Part shown: piece after piece, positions 53,781 through 62,984 of the stretch
Layout of the letters: each line of letters begins with the position of its first letter
Position numbering within the stretch: position 1 is the stretch's first letter
Origin: Vibrio diabolicus
GTDB taxonomy: Bacteria > Pseudomonadota > Gammaproteobacteria > Enterobacterales > Vibrionaceae
Assembly (NCBI GenBank): GCA_001048675.1
Contig: CCKK01000023.1
Span: 248,001-312,000, forward strand
DNA length: 64,000 bases
Direction of reading: 5' to 3'
Position numbers and translations under genes: made by a program
Notes under the pieces: generated by a model
Database searches by the model: none
What the model saw: only the letters and a program-made list of their open reading frames with translations
What the model was told of the DNA's origin: nothing

Positions 53781-54716
53781 ATGGAACTGATTAGAGGCAT
53801 TCACAATATCACCCCGCGACATCATGGTTGCGTGCTGACTATTGGCAATTTCGATGGTGTCCATAAAGGCCATCAACAAGTATTGCAGCAAGTGTCTGAG
53901 CAAGCGGACAGGCTATCATTGCCTTCTGTTGTGATGACCTTTGAACCTCAGCCGATGGAGCTGTTTGCCAAAGATAAGGCACCTGCACGGTTGACGCGAT
54001 TACGCGATAAGTTCGTGCAATTGAGTAAGCTCGATATTGATCGCTTGCTCTGCGTCAATTTCAATCGTCATTTTGCAAGTTTAACCGCGGAAGAATTTAT
54101 CCGTGACTTGTTGGTCGAGCGTTTGGGTGTTAAGTTTCTTGTCGTTGGTGATGATTTCTGCTTTGGCAAAGGCCGTACAGGTAACTTTGCAATGCTGCAG
54201 GAAGCAGGGGAAAAGTACGGTTTTGATGTCGTGAGTACCCAGAGCTTTTGTTTACAACAATTACGTGTCAGCAGTACGGCTATCCGTCAAGCGCTGGCGC
54301 GTGACGATTTGCATTCCGCGCAACAGATGCTGGGAAGAAACTACAGCATCAGCGGTCGTGTTTCTCACGGAAGAAAGCTGGGAAGAACGATAGGTTTTCC
54401 TACTGCGAATATTCCTTTGAAACGCTGTGTTTCTCCGGTCTCCGGAGTCTATGTTGTTCAAGCGCTTGGCTTAGGAAATAAGCCAATTGGTGGTGTCGCT
54501 AATATTGGTCAAAGACCGACTGTCAATGGCGTTCGCCAGCAGTTAGAAGTACACTTATTCGACTTTCATGCCAATTTATATGGCAAGCAACTAGAAGTGG
54601 AACTTTTGCATAAACTTCGAGATGAGCAAAAGTTTGAGTCGTTTGAAGCACTTAAACAACAAATCGAATTGGATGCTGAAGCAGCAAGGGTGTGGCTGCG
54701 TCAGCTTAAGCGTTGA
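53781..54716 (+). CDS. ribF: bifunctional riboflavin kinase / FAD synthetase
   Basis: Two-domain enzyme of 311 residues making FMN then FAD. The N-terminal adenylyltransferase domain has TIGNFDGVHKGHQQVL and STAIRQAL. The C-terminal flavokinase domain (from about 185) has GRTIGFPTANIP and the catalytic region GVANIGQRPTVNG. It lies between murJ and ileS as in related bacteria and may be co-transcribed with ileS, 64 bases downstream. Confidence 0.96.
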   Translation: MELIRGIHNITPRHHGCVLTIGNFDGVHKGHQQVLQQVSEQADRLSLPSVVMTFEPQPMELFAKDKAPARLTRLRDKFVQLSKLDIDRLLCVNFNRHFASLTAEEFIRDLLVERLGVKFLVVGDDFCFGKGRTGNFAMLQEAGEKYGFDVVSTQSFCLQQLRVSSTAIRQALARDDLHSAQQMLGRNYSISGRVSHGRKLGRTIGFPTANIPLKRCVSPVSGVYVVQALGLGNKPIGGVANIGQRPTVNGVRQQLEVHLFDFHANLYGKQLEVELLHKLRDEQKFESFEALKQQIELDAEAARVWLRQLKR

Positions 54717-54780
54717 GCGGTTTATTCCACCGTTCAACATAATGTCTAATTTTCGCCCAATATAACGGAATTAAGAATCG

Positions 54781-57609
54781 ATGAGTGAGTATAAAGATAC
54801 CCTGAACTTACCTGAAACAGGGTTTCCAATGCGCGGCAATCTGGCCAATCGTGAGCCAGAAATGCTTAAGCGTTGGTACAAAGAAGATCTTTACGGTGAA
54901 ATCCGTAAAGCTAAGAAAGGCAAAAAGTCATTCGTATTGCACGATGGCCCTCCTTACGCAAATGGTGACATTCATATTGGTCACGCACTAAACAAGATTC
55001 TTAAAGACATTATTATTAAATCCAAAACACTTTCAGGTTTTGACGCACCTTACATTCCTGGCTGGGATTGCCACGGTCTACCTATTGAATTAATGGTAGA
55101 GAAAAAAGTAGGCAAGCCAGGCCAAAAAGTGACGGCAGCAGAATTCCGCGAGAAATGTCGCGAATACGCTGCAGGTCAGGTTGAAGGTCAGAAAGAGAGC
55201 TTCAAACGTCTTGGTATCATGGGTGAGTGGGACAAACCATACCGCACCATGGATTTTGCAACTGAAGCAAACATTATTCGTGCTCTTGGTAAGATCGCAA
55301 GCAATGGTCACCTGCTAAAAGGTTTCAAACCTGTTCACTGGTGTACAGACTGTGGTTCTGCTCTTGCTGAAGCGGAAGTAGAATACAAAGATAAAGTATC
55401 GCCATCTATCGACGTTCGTTTTAAAGCGGCTGACGAAGCGGCACTGTTGTCTAAGTTTGAGCTGACTGAAGGTCATGAAGGTCAAGGTGACGTGTCTATC
55501 GTTATCTGGACAACAACACCTTGGACACTGCCAGCAAACCGCGCAGTATGTCTACGTGATGATCTAGAGTACGTACTTATCCAAACAGAAGGCGACAACG
55601 CTGAGCGTATCATCGTTGCGGCTGAGCTGGCGAAAGACGTAATGGACCGTGCTGGTATCGAGCACTTCCACAATCTTGGCTTTGCTAAAGGTGCGGATCT
55701 AGAGCTTTCTCAATTCCAACACCCATTCTACGATTTCACTGTACCTGCGATCCTTGGTGATCACGTTACGACTGATTCAGGTACTGGTGTTGTTCACACT
55801 GCACCGGGTCACGGTCAAGAAGACTTCGCGGTTGGTAACAAGTACAACCTAGAAGTAGCAAACCCAGTTGGCTCAAACGGTGTTTACCTACCAGATACAG
55901 AGCTATTTGCTGGTCAGCACGTATTTAAAGCGAACGATGCAGTAGTAGAAGTACTGAAAGAAAAAGGTGCACTACTACACCACCACGCTTACGAGCACAG
56001 CTACCCACACTGTTGGCGTCATAAGACTCCAATCATCTTCCGTGCTACACCTCAATGGTTCGTTTCTATGGACCAAGCTGGCCTACGTGCTAAAGCATTA
56101 GAGTCAATCAAGAACGTAGAGTGGATGCCTGAGTGGGGTCAAAGCCGCATCGAAGGTATGATCGAAGGTCGCCCTGAGTGGTGTATCTCTCGTCAACGTA
56201 CTTGGGGTGTGCCAATTGCTCTGTTTGTTCATAAAGAAACAGCAGAACTTCATCCAAACACGCTAGAGCTGATCGAGAAAGTCGCTAAGCTGGTTGAAGA
56301 GAAAGGCATCCAAGCATGGTGGGATGTAGATGCCGCTGAACTACTAGGTGCTGACGCTGACCAATACGAAAAAGTACTAGATACGCTAGACGTATGGTTC
56401 GATTCAGGTGTCACTCACTTCTCCGTTGTTGATGCTCGTGAAGAGTACAACGGCAACAGTGCAGACCTATACCTAGAAGGTTCTGACCAACACCGTGGTT
56501 GGTTCCAGTCTTCTCTAATTTCATCTATCGCGATGAAAGACGAAGCGCCTTACAAACAAGTACTGACACACGGTTTCGTGGTTGATGGTCAGGGTCGTAA
56601 GATGTCTAAATCTATCGGTAACGTGGTTGCGCCAAAAGACGTAACTAACAAGCTAGGTGCTGACATTCTTCGTCTATGGGTTGCTTCAACAGACTACACT
56701 GGTGAAGTTGCGGTTTCTGATGAAATCCTAAAACGTAGCGCAGATGCTTACCGTCGTATCCGTAACACAGCGCGTTTCTTCCTTGCCAACCTAAGCGGCT
56801 TCAACCCTGAAACAGACATCGTTCCTGTTGAAGAGATGGTTGCGCTAGATCGCTGGGCAGTTGGTCGTGCGCTAGCAGCACAAGAAGAGATTGTTAAAGC
56901 ATACGAAGAGTACAACACACACGGTGTGACTCAGCGTCTAATGCAATTCTGTTCGATCGAAATGGGCTCTTTCTACCTAGACGTAATTAAAGACCGTCAG
57001 TACACAGCAAAACGTGGCGGCAACGCTCAACGTAGCTGTCAGACTGCACTTTACTACATCGTAGAAGCGCTAGTTCGTTGGATGGCGCCAATCATGTCGT
57101 TCACTGCAGATGAAATCTGGAACGAAATGCCAGGCGAGCGCGACAAGTTCGTATTCACTGGTGAGTGGTTCGACGGTCTATTCGGCCTTGCTGAAGGTGA
57201 AGAGCTGAACAATGAATTCTGGGCTGAGATCCAAGCGGTTCGTGGTGCAGTAAACAAACTTCTAGAAGATGCGCGTAAAGAGAAAACCATCGGTGGTGCA
57301 CTACAAGCTGAAGTGACTCTATTTGCTGATGACGCTTTAGCGGCGAAGATCAACAAACTTGAAGATGAACTGCGCTTTGTTCTACTAACCTCTGCGGCGA
57401 AAGTTAAGCCTCTAGGTGAGAAGACTGATGCAGCACAAGCCACGGATATCGAAGGCTTGTTTGTTGAAGTTGCAGCAGCTGAAGGCGAGAAGTGTGATCG
57501 TTGTTGGCACCACACGCCAGACGTAGGCACAATTGAAGGTCACGAGAAAATCTGTGGTCGTTGTGTATCTAACGTAGAAGGCGAAGGTGAAGTACGTAAA
57601 TTCGCGTAA
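54781..57609 (+). CDS. ileS: isoleucyl-tRNA synthetase
   Basis: Class I isoleucine-tRNA ligase of 942 residues. HIGH is in ANGDIHIGHALNK near residues 59-70. The editing domain has TTTPWTLPANRAV and the threonine-rich loop. KMSKS lies at residues 607-611. A C-terminal zinc site has paired cysteines (CDRCW...CGRC). Full length. The gene sits between ribF and lspA. Confidence 0.97.
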   Translation: MSEYKDTLNLPETGFPMRGNLANREPEMLKRWYKEDLYGEIRKAKKGKKSFVLHDGPPYANGDIHIGHALNKILKDIIIKSKTLSGFDAPYIPGWDCHGLPIELMVEKKVGKPGQKVTAAEFREKCREYAAGQVEGQKESFKRLGIMGEWDKPYRTMDFATEANIIRALGKIASNGHLLKGFKPVHWCTDCGSALAEAEVEYKDKVSPSIDVRFKAADEAALLSKFELTEGHEGQGDVSIVIWTTTPWTLPANRAVCLRDDLEYVLIQTEGDNAERIIVAAELAKDVMDRAGIEHFHNLGFAKGADLELSQFQHPFYDFTVPAILGDHVTTDSGTGVVHTAPGHGQEDFAVGNKYNLEVANPVGSNGVYLPDTELFAGQHVFKANDAVVEVLKEKGALLHHHAYEHSYPHCWRHKTPIIFRATPQWFVSMDQAGLRAKALESIKNVEWMPEWGQSRIEGMIEGRPEWCISRQRTWGVPIALFVHKETAELHPNTLELIEKVAKLVEEKGIQAWWDVDAAELLGADADQYEKVLDTLDVWFDSGVTHFSVVDAREEYNGNSADLYLEGSDQHRGWFQSSLISSIAMKDEAPYKQVLTHGFVVDGQGRKMSKSIGNVVAPKDVTNKLGADILRLWVASTDYTGEVAVSDEILKRSADAYRRIRNTARFFLANLSGFNPETDIVPVEEMVALDRWAVGRALAAQEEIVKAYEEYNTHGVTQRLMQFCSIEMGSFYLDVIKDRQYTAKRGGNAQRSCQTALYYIVEALVRWMAPIMSFTADEIWNEMPGERDKFVFTGEWFDGLFGLAEGEELNNEFWAEIQAVRGAVNKLLEDARKEKTIGGALQAEVTLFADDALAAKINKLEDELRFVLLTSAAKVKPLGEKTDAAQATDIEGLFVEVAAAEGEKCDRCWHHTPDVGTIEGHEKICGRCVSNVEGEGEVRKFA

Positions 57610-57641
57610 TTGCCTAGAACGACTGAACTTTTTTTAAAATT

Positions 57642-57669
57642 AACAGCCCCAGTATTTACTGGGGCTGTT
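57642..57669 (+). other. hairpin between ileS and lspA
   Basis: AACAGCCCCAGT / ACTGGGGCTGTT, a perfect 12-bp stem with a four-base loop but only a T3 tail. It may be a weak terminator or a transcript-stability element that lowers lspA expression relative to ileS. Confidence 0.75.
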
Positions 57670-57682
57670 TGTAGGTAAAGTA

Positions 57683-58192
57683 ATGAGTGAAAAAGCACTG
57701 TCTTTAAAGCAATCTGGTATTCGCTGGTTATGGTTAGCGGTGGTTATCTTTTTAGCTGATATTGGCATTAAGTATGTTGTAATGAACAACATGGGATATG
57801 GCTGGGCAAACCGCATAGAAATTTTGCCATTCTTTAATCTTTTGTACGTGCATAACTATGGTGCTGCTTTTAGCTTTTTGAGTGATCAAGCGGGCTGGCA
57901 ACGTTGGTTATTTACAGGTATTGCTTTTATCGTTACAGGTCTTTTGACTTACTGGATGAGCAAACTACCAGCGAAAGAGAAATGGAATAATATTGCTTAT
58001 GCCATGATTATTGGTGGCGCAGTAGGCAATGTATTCGACCGAGTAATACATGGGTTTGTCGTAGATTATTTGGACTTTTTCTGGGGTAATTATCACTGGC
58101 CAGCGTTCAACCTTGCAGACATGACGATCTGTATTGGTGCCGCGATGATTATTCTTGACGGCTTTCGAAAGAAAGACGAGGCGAAAGCCTAA
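57683..58192 (+). CDS. lspA: lipoprotein signal peptidase
   Basis: Aspartyl peptidase of 169 residues with four membrane helices that removes signal peptides from diacylated prolipoproteins. The catalytic aspartates lie in NVFDRVIHGFVVDYLDF and FNLADMTICIG. GGTAAAG precedes the ATG. It complements lgt earlier in the window. Confidence 0.96.
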   Translation: MSEKALSLKQSGIRWLWLAVVIFLADIGIKYVVMNNMGYGWANRIEILPFFNLLYVHNYGAAFSFLSDQAGWQRWLFTGIAFIVTGLLTYWMSKLPAKEKWNNIAYAMIIGGAVGNVFDRVIHGFVVDYLDFFWGNYHWPAFNLADMTICIGAAMIILDGFRKKDEAKA

Positions 58193-58230
58193 GTAGTGGC
58201 AGTGTATATTGCGAAAAGTTGAATAACCCT

Positions 58231-58263
58231 AAGCGTCGCCCGTTGATTCGGGCGACGCTTTTT
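58231..58263 (+). terminator. lspA terminator
   Basis: AAGCGTCGCCCG / CGGGCGACGCTT with loop TTGATT and a T5 tail. Confidence 0.92.
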
Positions 58264-58348
58264 ATTATGTTGGAGCGCCAATCAGCACATCAATGTATAA
58301 AAAGACCAAGCTGACAGCGTAATAACCCAAGAACAAGGAAGCAGTAAC

Positions 58349-58780
58349 GTGACAACAATAACCAATGAATCTGTAGTAACCCTTCACTTTACGATTAAAA
58401 TGAAAGACGGATCGGTTGCGGATAGTACTCATAACATGGGTAAACCAGCGAAATTTGTTATGGGTGATGGCAGCTTGAGTGAAAACTTTGAGCAGTGCTT
58501 GATAGGCCTCGAAACAGGCGCACAAAAAGCGATTGAGCTAAAAGCAGAAGACGCGTTTGGCATGCCAAACCCAGACCATGTACACCATATGGATCGCACT
58601 AAGTTTGTAGGTGATGCAGAAGTAGAAGTGGGTACAATCATGGCGTTCAGTGGTCCTGATGGCATGGAAATCCCGGGCATTATTACAGAGATTGCTGGCG
58701 ATTCAGTCACTGTGGACTTCAACCACCCTCTAGCGGGACAAGACGTGACTTTCGAAGTTGAAATTTTGTCAGTAGAATAG
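58349..58780 (+). CDS. fkpB: FKBP-type peptidyl-prolyl isomerase FkpB (SlpA)
   Basis: SlpA-type prolyl isomerase and chaperone of 143 residues. The FKBP core is split by an inserted flap (about 75-120), as in SlpA/SlyD. Elements include LHFTIKMKDGSVADST, GLETGAQKAIELKAEDAFG and NHPLAGQDVTFEVEIL. It lacks the His-rich metal tail of SlyD. The start is GTG 58349 with AAGGAAG upstream. Position between lspA and ispH is conserved. Confidence 0.95.
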   Translation: MTTITNESVVTLHFTIKMKDGSVADSTHNMGKPAKFVMGDGSLSENFEQCLIGLETGAQKAIELKAEDAFGMPNPDHVHHMDRTKFVGDAEVEVGTIMAFSGPDGMEIPGIITEIAGDSVTVDFNHPLAGQDVTFEVEILSVE

Positions 58781-58803
58781 CGAACCCAATAAAGATAATT
58801 TCC

Positions 58804-59769
58804 ATGAGCAATGAAATGAAAATCCTATTAGCTAACCCACGCGGCTTTTGTGCTGGTGTAGACCGTGCGATTAGCATCGTAGAGCGTGCGCTAGAGATGT
58901 ATCAGCCACCGATTTATGTTCGTCATGAGGTGGTGCATAACCGTTTTGTGGTTGAAGGGCTAAAACAACGTGGCGCTGTCTTCGTTGAAGAGCTGCATGA
59001 AGTGCCAGACAACAACATTGTGATTTTTTCTGCTCATGGTGTATCGCAGGCGGTTCGTCAGGAAGCCAAGCAGCGAGATTTGACGGTATTTGACGCGACT
59101 TGCCCGTTGGTAACCAAAGTGCATATGGAAGTAGCGCGAGCAAGCCGCCGCAATATGGAAGTGGTTCTGATTGGTCACGCAGGTCACCCTGAAGTGGAAG
59201 GCACAATGGGGCAGTACGCGAGTGAAACCGGTGGTATGTACTTGGTTGAAACCCCGGCCGATGTTGAGAAACTGAAGTCGATCGTGAAAGATCCATCTGA
59301 TCTTCATTACGTAAGCCAAACGACACTTTCTGTAGATGAAACTGCCGATGTTATCGAAGAGCTACGCCGCGTCTTCCCAGATATCCAAGGACCACGTAAA
59401 GACGATATCTGTTACGCGACACAAAACCGCCAAGATGCCGTACGTGAATTAGCGGGTGACGTAGATGTGATGGTTGTGGTGGGTTCTAAAAACTCATCAA
59501 ACTCTACACGTCTTAAAGAGCTAGCTGAAAAGCTAGGGACACCTGGCTACTTAACCGACTGTCCGGAAGATATCAAACCTGAGTGGTTCGAAGGCAAAAC
59601 AAAGGTCGGCGTGACTGCGGGAGCATCTGCTCCGGAAGAGCTCGTCAATCAGATTCTAGAGCGAATCAAAGAACTCGTCGGTGCCGAAGCGGTCGATGAA
59701 GTACTTGGTCGCGAAGAGAATATGTTCTTTGAAGTACCTAAAGAACTGCAAATCAAGCAAGTGGATTAA
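58804..59769 (+). CDS. ispH: 4-hydroxy-3-methylbut-2-enyl diphosphate reductase
   Basis: Last enzyme of the MEP isoprenoid pathway, 321 residues, with a 4Fe-4S cluster. Cluster cysteines are Cys16 (RGFCAGVD), Cys100 (DATCPLV) and Cys203 (DDICYATQ). The substrate-binding His and TGSN-like loops (RHEVVHNRFVV, GHAGHPE, SKNSSNS) are intact. It closes the murJ-ispH series. Confidence 0.97.
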   Translation: MSNEMKILLANPRGFCAGVDRAISIVERALEMYQPPIYVRHEVVHNRFVVEGLKQRGAVFVEELHEVPDNNIVIFSAHGVSQAVRQEAKQRDLTVFDATCPLVTKVHMEVARASRRNMEVVLIGHAGHPEVEGTMGQYASETGGMYLVETPADVEKLKSIVKDPSDLHYVSQTTLSVDETADVIEELRRVFPDIQGPRKDDICYATQNRQDAVRELAGDVDVMVVVGSKNSSNSTRLKELAEKLGTPGYLTDCPEDIKPEWFEGKTKVGVTAGASAPEELVNQILERIKELVGAEAVDEVLGREENMFFEVPKELQIKQVD

Positions 59770-59789
59770 TCTCCATTTATCGAATATTC

Positions 59790-59817
59790 AAAAGGCGACC
59801 AGTGGGTCGCCTTTTTT
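59790..59817. terminator. terminator between ispH and the ArsC-like gene
   Basis: AAAAGGCGACC / GGTCGCCTTTT with a four-base loop and a T tract; the convergent gene ends inside it. Confidence 0.92.
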
Positions 59818-60289
59818 ACATCTCTCTCAGTTCATTTAGGTAATCACGAATTTGGTCTTTTCCTAAACCATCGATAATCATATCAGACATCTTCGTGATT
59901 CTTCGCTCAAGCGACTGAGCAACCCTTTTGCAATGTGCGTACACCTCTTCATCAGAACCTTCAGTCGGAAAGGCATCAACTTGCCAGTTTACTCGAACGC
60001 CCCCCGCAAGCCATTGAGGAGCTGCCTCTTGATGTAAAGAGTCACAGAGAATAATAACGATGTCAGGAAGAAACTGAGTTCGCTCTTCCCATGAGTGTGT
60101 GTGGGTATGCGGAATGGGAAGTTGGTGGTCATCTAAATATTTTTGCACCACCGGGTGAACTGTGCCTGTGGGGTGAGACCCGCCGCTGGCGACACTAAAC
60201 TCTGCTGGCAGGATATGGGTTGCGATCGACTCAGCGAGCACACTTCGTCCAGCATTGTGCTTACATATGAACAAAACTTTATACATCAT
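59816..60289 (-). CDS. ArsC / low-molecular-weight phosphatase family protein
   Basis: A 157-residue protein with the phosphate-binding loop FICKHNAGRSVLAE, the CX5R signature (Cys9, Arg15), and the acid/Pro loop VDAFPTE. This is the fold shared by thioredoxin-type arsenate reductase and low-molecular-weight tyrosine phosphatases. Cys82 is present in IILCDSLHQEAAP, but the third redox cysteine expected in thioredoxin-coupled ArsC (about residue 89) is not. No arsenic gene is nearby. I therefore keep the call at family level; a tyrosine phosphatase or a glutaredoxin-type arsenate reductase are both possible. Confidence 0.7.
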   Translation of the reverse strand: MMYKVLFICKHNAGRSVLAESIATHILPAEFSVASGGSHPTGTVHPVVQKYLDDHQLPIPHTHTHSWEERTQFLPDIVIILCDSLHQEAAPQWLAGGVRVNWQVDAFPTEGSDEEVYAHCKRVAQSLERRITKMSDMIIDGLGKDQIRDYLNELREM

Positions 60290-60360
60290 CGCCTCGTCTT
60301 TTCGGAGCGTCTTATTTATACGCTAGCGGAAACTCAGCGGTGATGTGTGAACTTTTTGTG

Positions 60361-61089
60361 TTAGTGGCTAATGCCCAGCATCTCTTTGAGCACTTTAAGG
60401 TAGCGGCGGCTTACTGGTATCTCAAAGCCAGTTTTGGTGATGATTTCTGCTAATCCGTTTTCGAGTAATTTGATTTCGCTGATGGCCTTAATGCTGACTA
60501 AGTATTGGCGATGACAGCGTACCAGTGGGGTTTTCTCTTCTAGCGTTTTTAATGTTAGTTGAGTGCTCGCGGCTTGGCTGGTGGAGCGTACATGCACGCC
60601 GCTGATATCACTGTATGCACATTCTACCGTGTCGGTGGCCATGATGACGATACGGTTGTGCCCGATGCACGGAATCTGATCTAAAGTGTCGGGCGTAATA
60701 GCAGACAGCTGTTGAGTTAGGGCGGATTGACTAATGACTTTATTTAGCCGTTTGACCGTTTTGGTTAAACGGCATGGGTCGACAGGTTTGAGCAAGTAAT
60801 CAAAGGCGTTGTCTTCAAATGCTTGAATGGCATACTGGTCGTAAGCCGTGACAAAAACCACATAAGGCATGGTTTCTGGATCAAGCATTCCAAGTAGTTC
60901 AATCCCAGTGACTTGAGGCATTTGGATATCGAGAAACACCACATCAGGTTTGAGCTCATTGATTTTTTTTAGGCCAAGGATCGCGTTTGAGGCATTGCCC
61001 ACGACTTCAACTTGGCCTGTTTCATCCAATAACTCTGTCAGCTCTTCACGAGCAAACTGTTCATCATCAATGACGAGTGCGGTTAACAT
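60361..61089 (-). CDS. btsR: LytTR response regulator, BtsR-type
   Basis: Response regulator of 242 residues: a receiver with Asp54 in VVFLDIQMPQ and KPVDP, then a LytTR DNA-binding domain (about 140-240; VRCHRQYLVS, LPVSRRYL-like end). It pairs with the sensor gene 31 bases upstream. In E. coli BtsS/BtsR responds to pyruvate and induces the pyruvate transporter BtsT, a CstA homologue. The adjacent CstA-type gene here fits that model. Confidence 0.88.
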   Translation of the reverse strand: MLTALVIDDEQFAREELTELLDETGQVEVVGNASNAILGLKKINELKPDVVFLDIQMPQVTGIELLGMLDPETMPYVVFVTAYDQYAIQAFEDNAFDYLLKPVDPCRLTKTVKRLNKVISQSALTQQLSAITPDTLDQIPCIGHNRIVIMATDTVECAYSDISGVHVRSTSQAASTQLTLKTLEEKTPLVRCHRQYLVSIKAISEIKLLENGLAEIITKTGFEIPVSRRYLKVLKEMLGISH

Positions 61090-61120
61090 CCAACATTACC
61101 TTTATTGCTTCAGCGTGCTT

Positions 61121-62791
61121 TTATGATTTTGGGGGAATGATAAAGCTCATTTTAGTAAATTGATGTGGCTCGCACGTAATTTTTAGCGATGCATCACGCC
61201 CAAATTGATTAGTGAGACGTTTGTCGACAATTTCTAAACCTAGCCCGGAGTGGTTTTCTTTTGGCGGTTCAAAACTGCCTGCATTGTCTTCGACGGTAAT
61301 CAAATGACCTTGTGGGTGTGCTTCGCTGTATATATGAACTTTACCACCTTCAAGCATGTTTGAAATGCCGTGTTTAATGGCATTCTCAACCAAAGGCTGG
61401 AGTGTAAAGCTTGGCAATTTGATGTCCAGCAATTCAGGTTGAATATCGATTTCAACCTCTAAGCGGTCCGTAAAACGAGCTTTTTCGATGCTCAAGTACG
61501 AGTTCACATGTGCAAGCTCTTCCTTTAGCGTCACGGTATTAATGTTCTGCTTTAAATTGCTGCGGAAGAAGTGCGATAAATTTTGGATTAGCTCGCGCGC
61601 TTTGTCAGGATCACGACGAGTAATCGCACTAATAGTATTGAGTGCATTAAACAAAAAGTGTGGATTCACCTGAGCGTGAAGCAGTTTGATTTCTGCTTGA
61701 GCGAGCAAGGCTTGTTGTTGTTGGTAATCGCCATACAGGATTTGGCTAGAGAGAAGCTGAGCTATCCCTTCCGCCATTGACATGTTGGCCGTGGAGAACA
61801 ATTTACGCTTCGGTTCATACAGCTTAATGGTACCAATGACCTCTTTTCCCGCACGCAGTGGGATGATCAGCGCGGAGCCAAGTTTGCAGTCTTTTGCGAT
61901 GGAACATTGGTATGGACGTTCTGCGCCATCAAGATAAATGATGTCGTTTTTCTCCATGGAGTCTAATGTGCTTTGCGATGAAATCGGCGTGTTCGGTTTA
62001 TGGTGATCATCGCCAATGCCCACAAACGCCAAGATTTTTTCTTGGTCGGTAATCGCGACAGCGCCCACTTTGGTTTCTTCATAAATAATACGCGCGATTT
62101 TCTCAGCGTTTTCGGTGTTGAAGCCGTTGCTTAGAATTCCCACGGAGCGATCAGCAATGGTGAGTGCTCGACGCGAAAACGTCGCAGAAAACTTTTCAAA
62201 GATCGCTTTTCTGTCTTGCAGGATACTCATGAACAATGCCGCACCAAATGAGTTCGCGATGATCATCGGTGCTGCAATGGCAGACACCAGCTCATAGGCT
62301 TGATCAAAGGGTTTAGCGACGGCGAGCAGCAAAATCATTTGCACAACTTCTGCAACAAACGTGACGCTGAATACGACGCTTGGATTAAACAGCAATGCGC
62401 CTTTATTTCGCTTGATAAGGTAAACGTGGAGCAAGCCACCAATTACACCCTCGGCGGTGGTTGAAATTGCGCAGGCGAGGTCAGTAAAGCCACCAAGAGA
62501 GTATCGATGGATGCCACCAGTAAATCCGACGGCGAAACCCACCACTGGGCCACCAAACAGCCCGCCCATGACCGCGCCGATCGCGCGAGTATTAGCAATA
62601 GCATCGTTGATATGCAGACCGAAATAGGTGCCGAGAATACAAAAGCCAGAGAAAAGTACGTAACAAATTAGGCGGTGGCTTAAGCGCGAAGAAATACTCA
62701 GCAAAGGTAAGATGATTGGCGTTTTACTTAGCATGTAAGCCAAAACTAAGTAAACACACATCTGTTGTAAAAGGGAAATGACCAGTTCCAT
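61121..62791 (-). CDS. btsS: LytS-family sensor histidine kinase, BtsS-type
   Basis: Sensor kinase of 556 residues. The N-terminal 5TM Lyt domain covers about 1-195 with GGLFGGPVVGFAVGF; then a GAF domain (about 215-345); then a His-kinase with LLHAQVNPHFLFNALNTIS, where His of NPHFLFN context is the phosphoacceptor, and an ATPase with PLVENAIKHGI. It is paired with the LytTR regulator downstream and adjacent to the CstA-type gene. Pyruvate sensing is inferred from the E. coli homologue. Confidence 0.88.
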   Translation of the reverse strand: MELVISLLQQMCVYLVLAYMLSKTPIILPLLSISSRLSHRLICYVLFSGFCILGTYFGLHINDAIANTRAIGAVMGGLFGGPVVGFAVGFTGGIHRYSLGGFTDLACAISTTAEGVIGGLLHVYLIKRNKGALLFNPSVVFSVTFVAEVVQMILLLAVAKPFDQAYELVSAIAAPMIIANSFGAALFMSILQDRKAIFEKFSATFSRRALTIADRSVGILSNGFNTENAEKIARIIYEETKVGAVAITDQEKILAFVGIGDDHHKPNTPISSQSTLDSMEKNDIIYLDGAERPYQCSIAKDCKLGSALIIPLRAGKEVIGTIKLYEPKRKLFSTANMSMAEGIAQLLSSQILYGDYQQQQALLAQAEIKLLHAQVNPHFLFNALNTISAITRRDPDKARELIQNLSHFFRSNLKQNINTVTLKEELAHVNSYLSIEKARFTDRLEVEIDIQPELLDIKLPSFTLQPLVENAIKHGISNMLEGGKVHIYSEAHPQGHLITVEDNAGSFEPPKENHSGLGLEIVDKRLTNQFGRDASLKITCEPHQFTKMSFIIPPKS

Positions 62792-62824
62792 AGTGAACCT
62801 AACCTAGAATCAATGTTGTTATTG

Positions 62825-62925
62825 TATACCTAAGTCACCTCAAGATACTTGGCTCAGATAAATAAAGACACCTAAATACATGGCGCTGCGCTCCGAGTTA
62901 CGAATCTTAAAGTGACTTGGGTATA
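62825..62925. repeat. full copy of a dispersed inverted-repeat element
   Basis: A 101-base element bounded by TATACCTAAGTCAC (62825-62838) and GTGACTTGGGTATA (62912-62925), 14-bp terminal inverted repeats with one mismatch. It lies between the CstA-type terminator and btsS. No transposase frame, so a non-autonomous MITE-like or intergenic palindromic element. Confidence 0.75.
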
Positions 62926-62931
62926 AAACAA

Positions 62932-62957
62932 AAAGAGCCTGCAATTGGCAGGCTCTT
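62932..62957 (-). terminator. CstA-type gene terminator
   Basis: AAGAGCCTGC / GCAGGCTCTT with a five-base loop; on the minus strand it is followed by a T-rich tail. It lies 28 bases past the stop. Confidence 0.88.
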
Positions 62958-62984
62958 ATCTTAGTCACTCGGATGTGACGAGTA

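Noticed and set aside
57054..57530. 158-codon antisense frame inside ileS
   Set aside because: Mirror of a well conserved synthetase frame, with Ser-rich shadow composition.
58871..59326. 151-codon antisense frame inside ispH
   Set aside because: Overlaps an intact ispH; another antisense frame overlaps it, so both are shadows.
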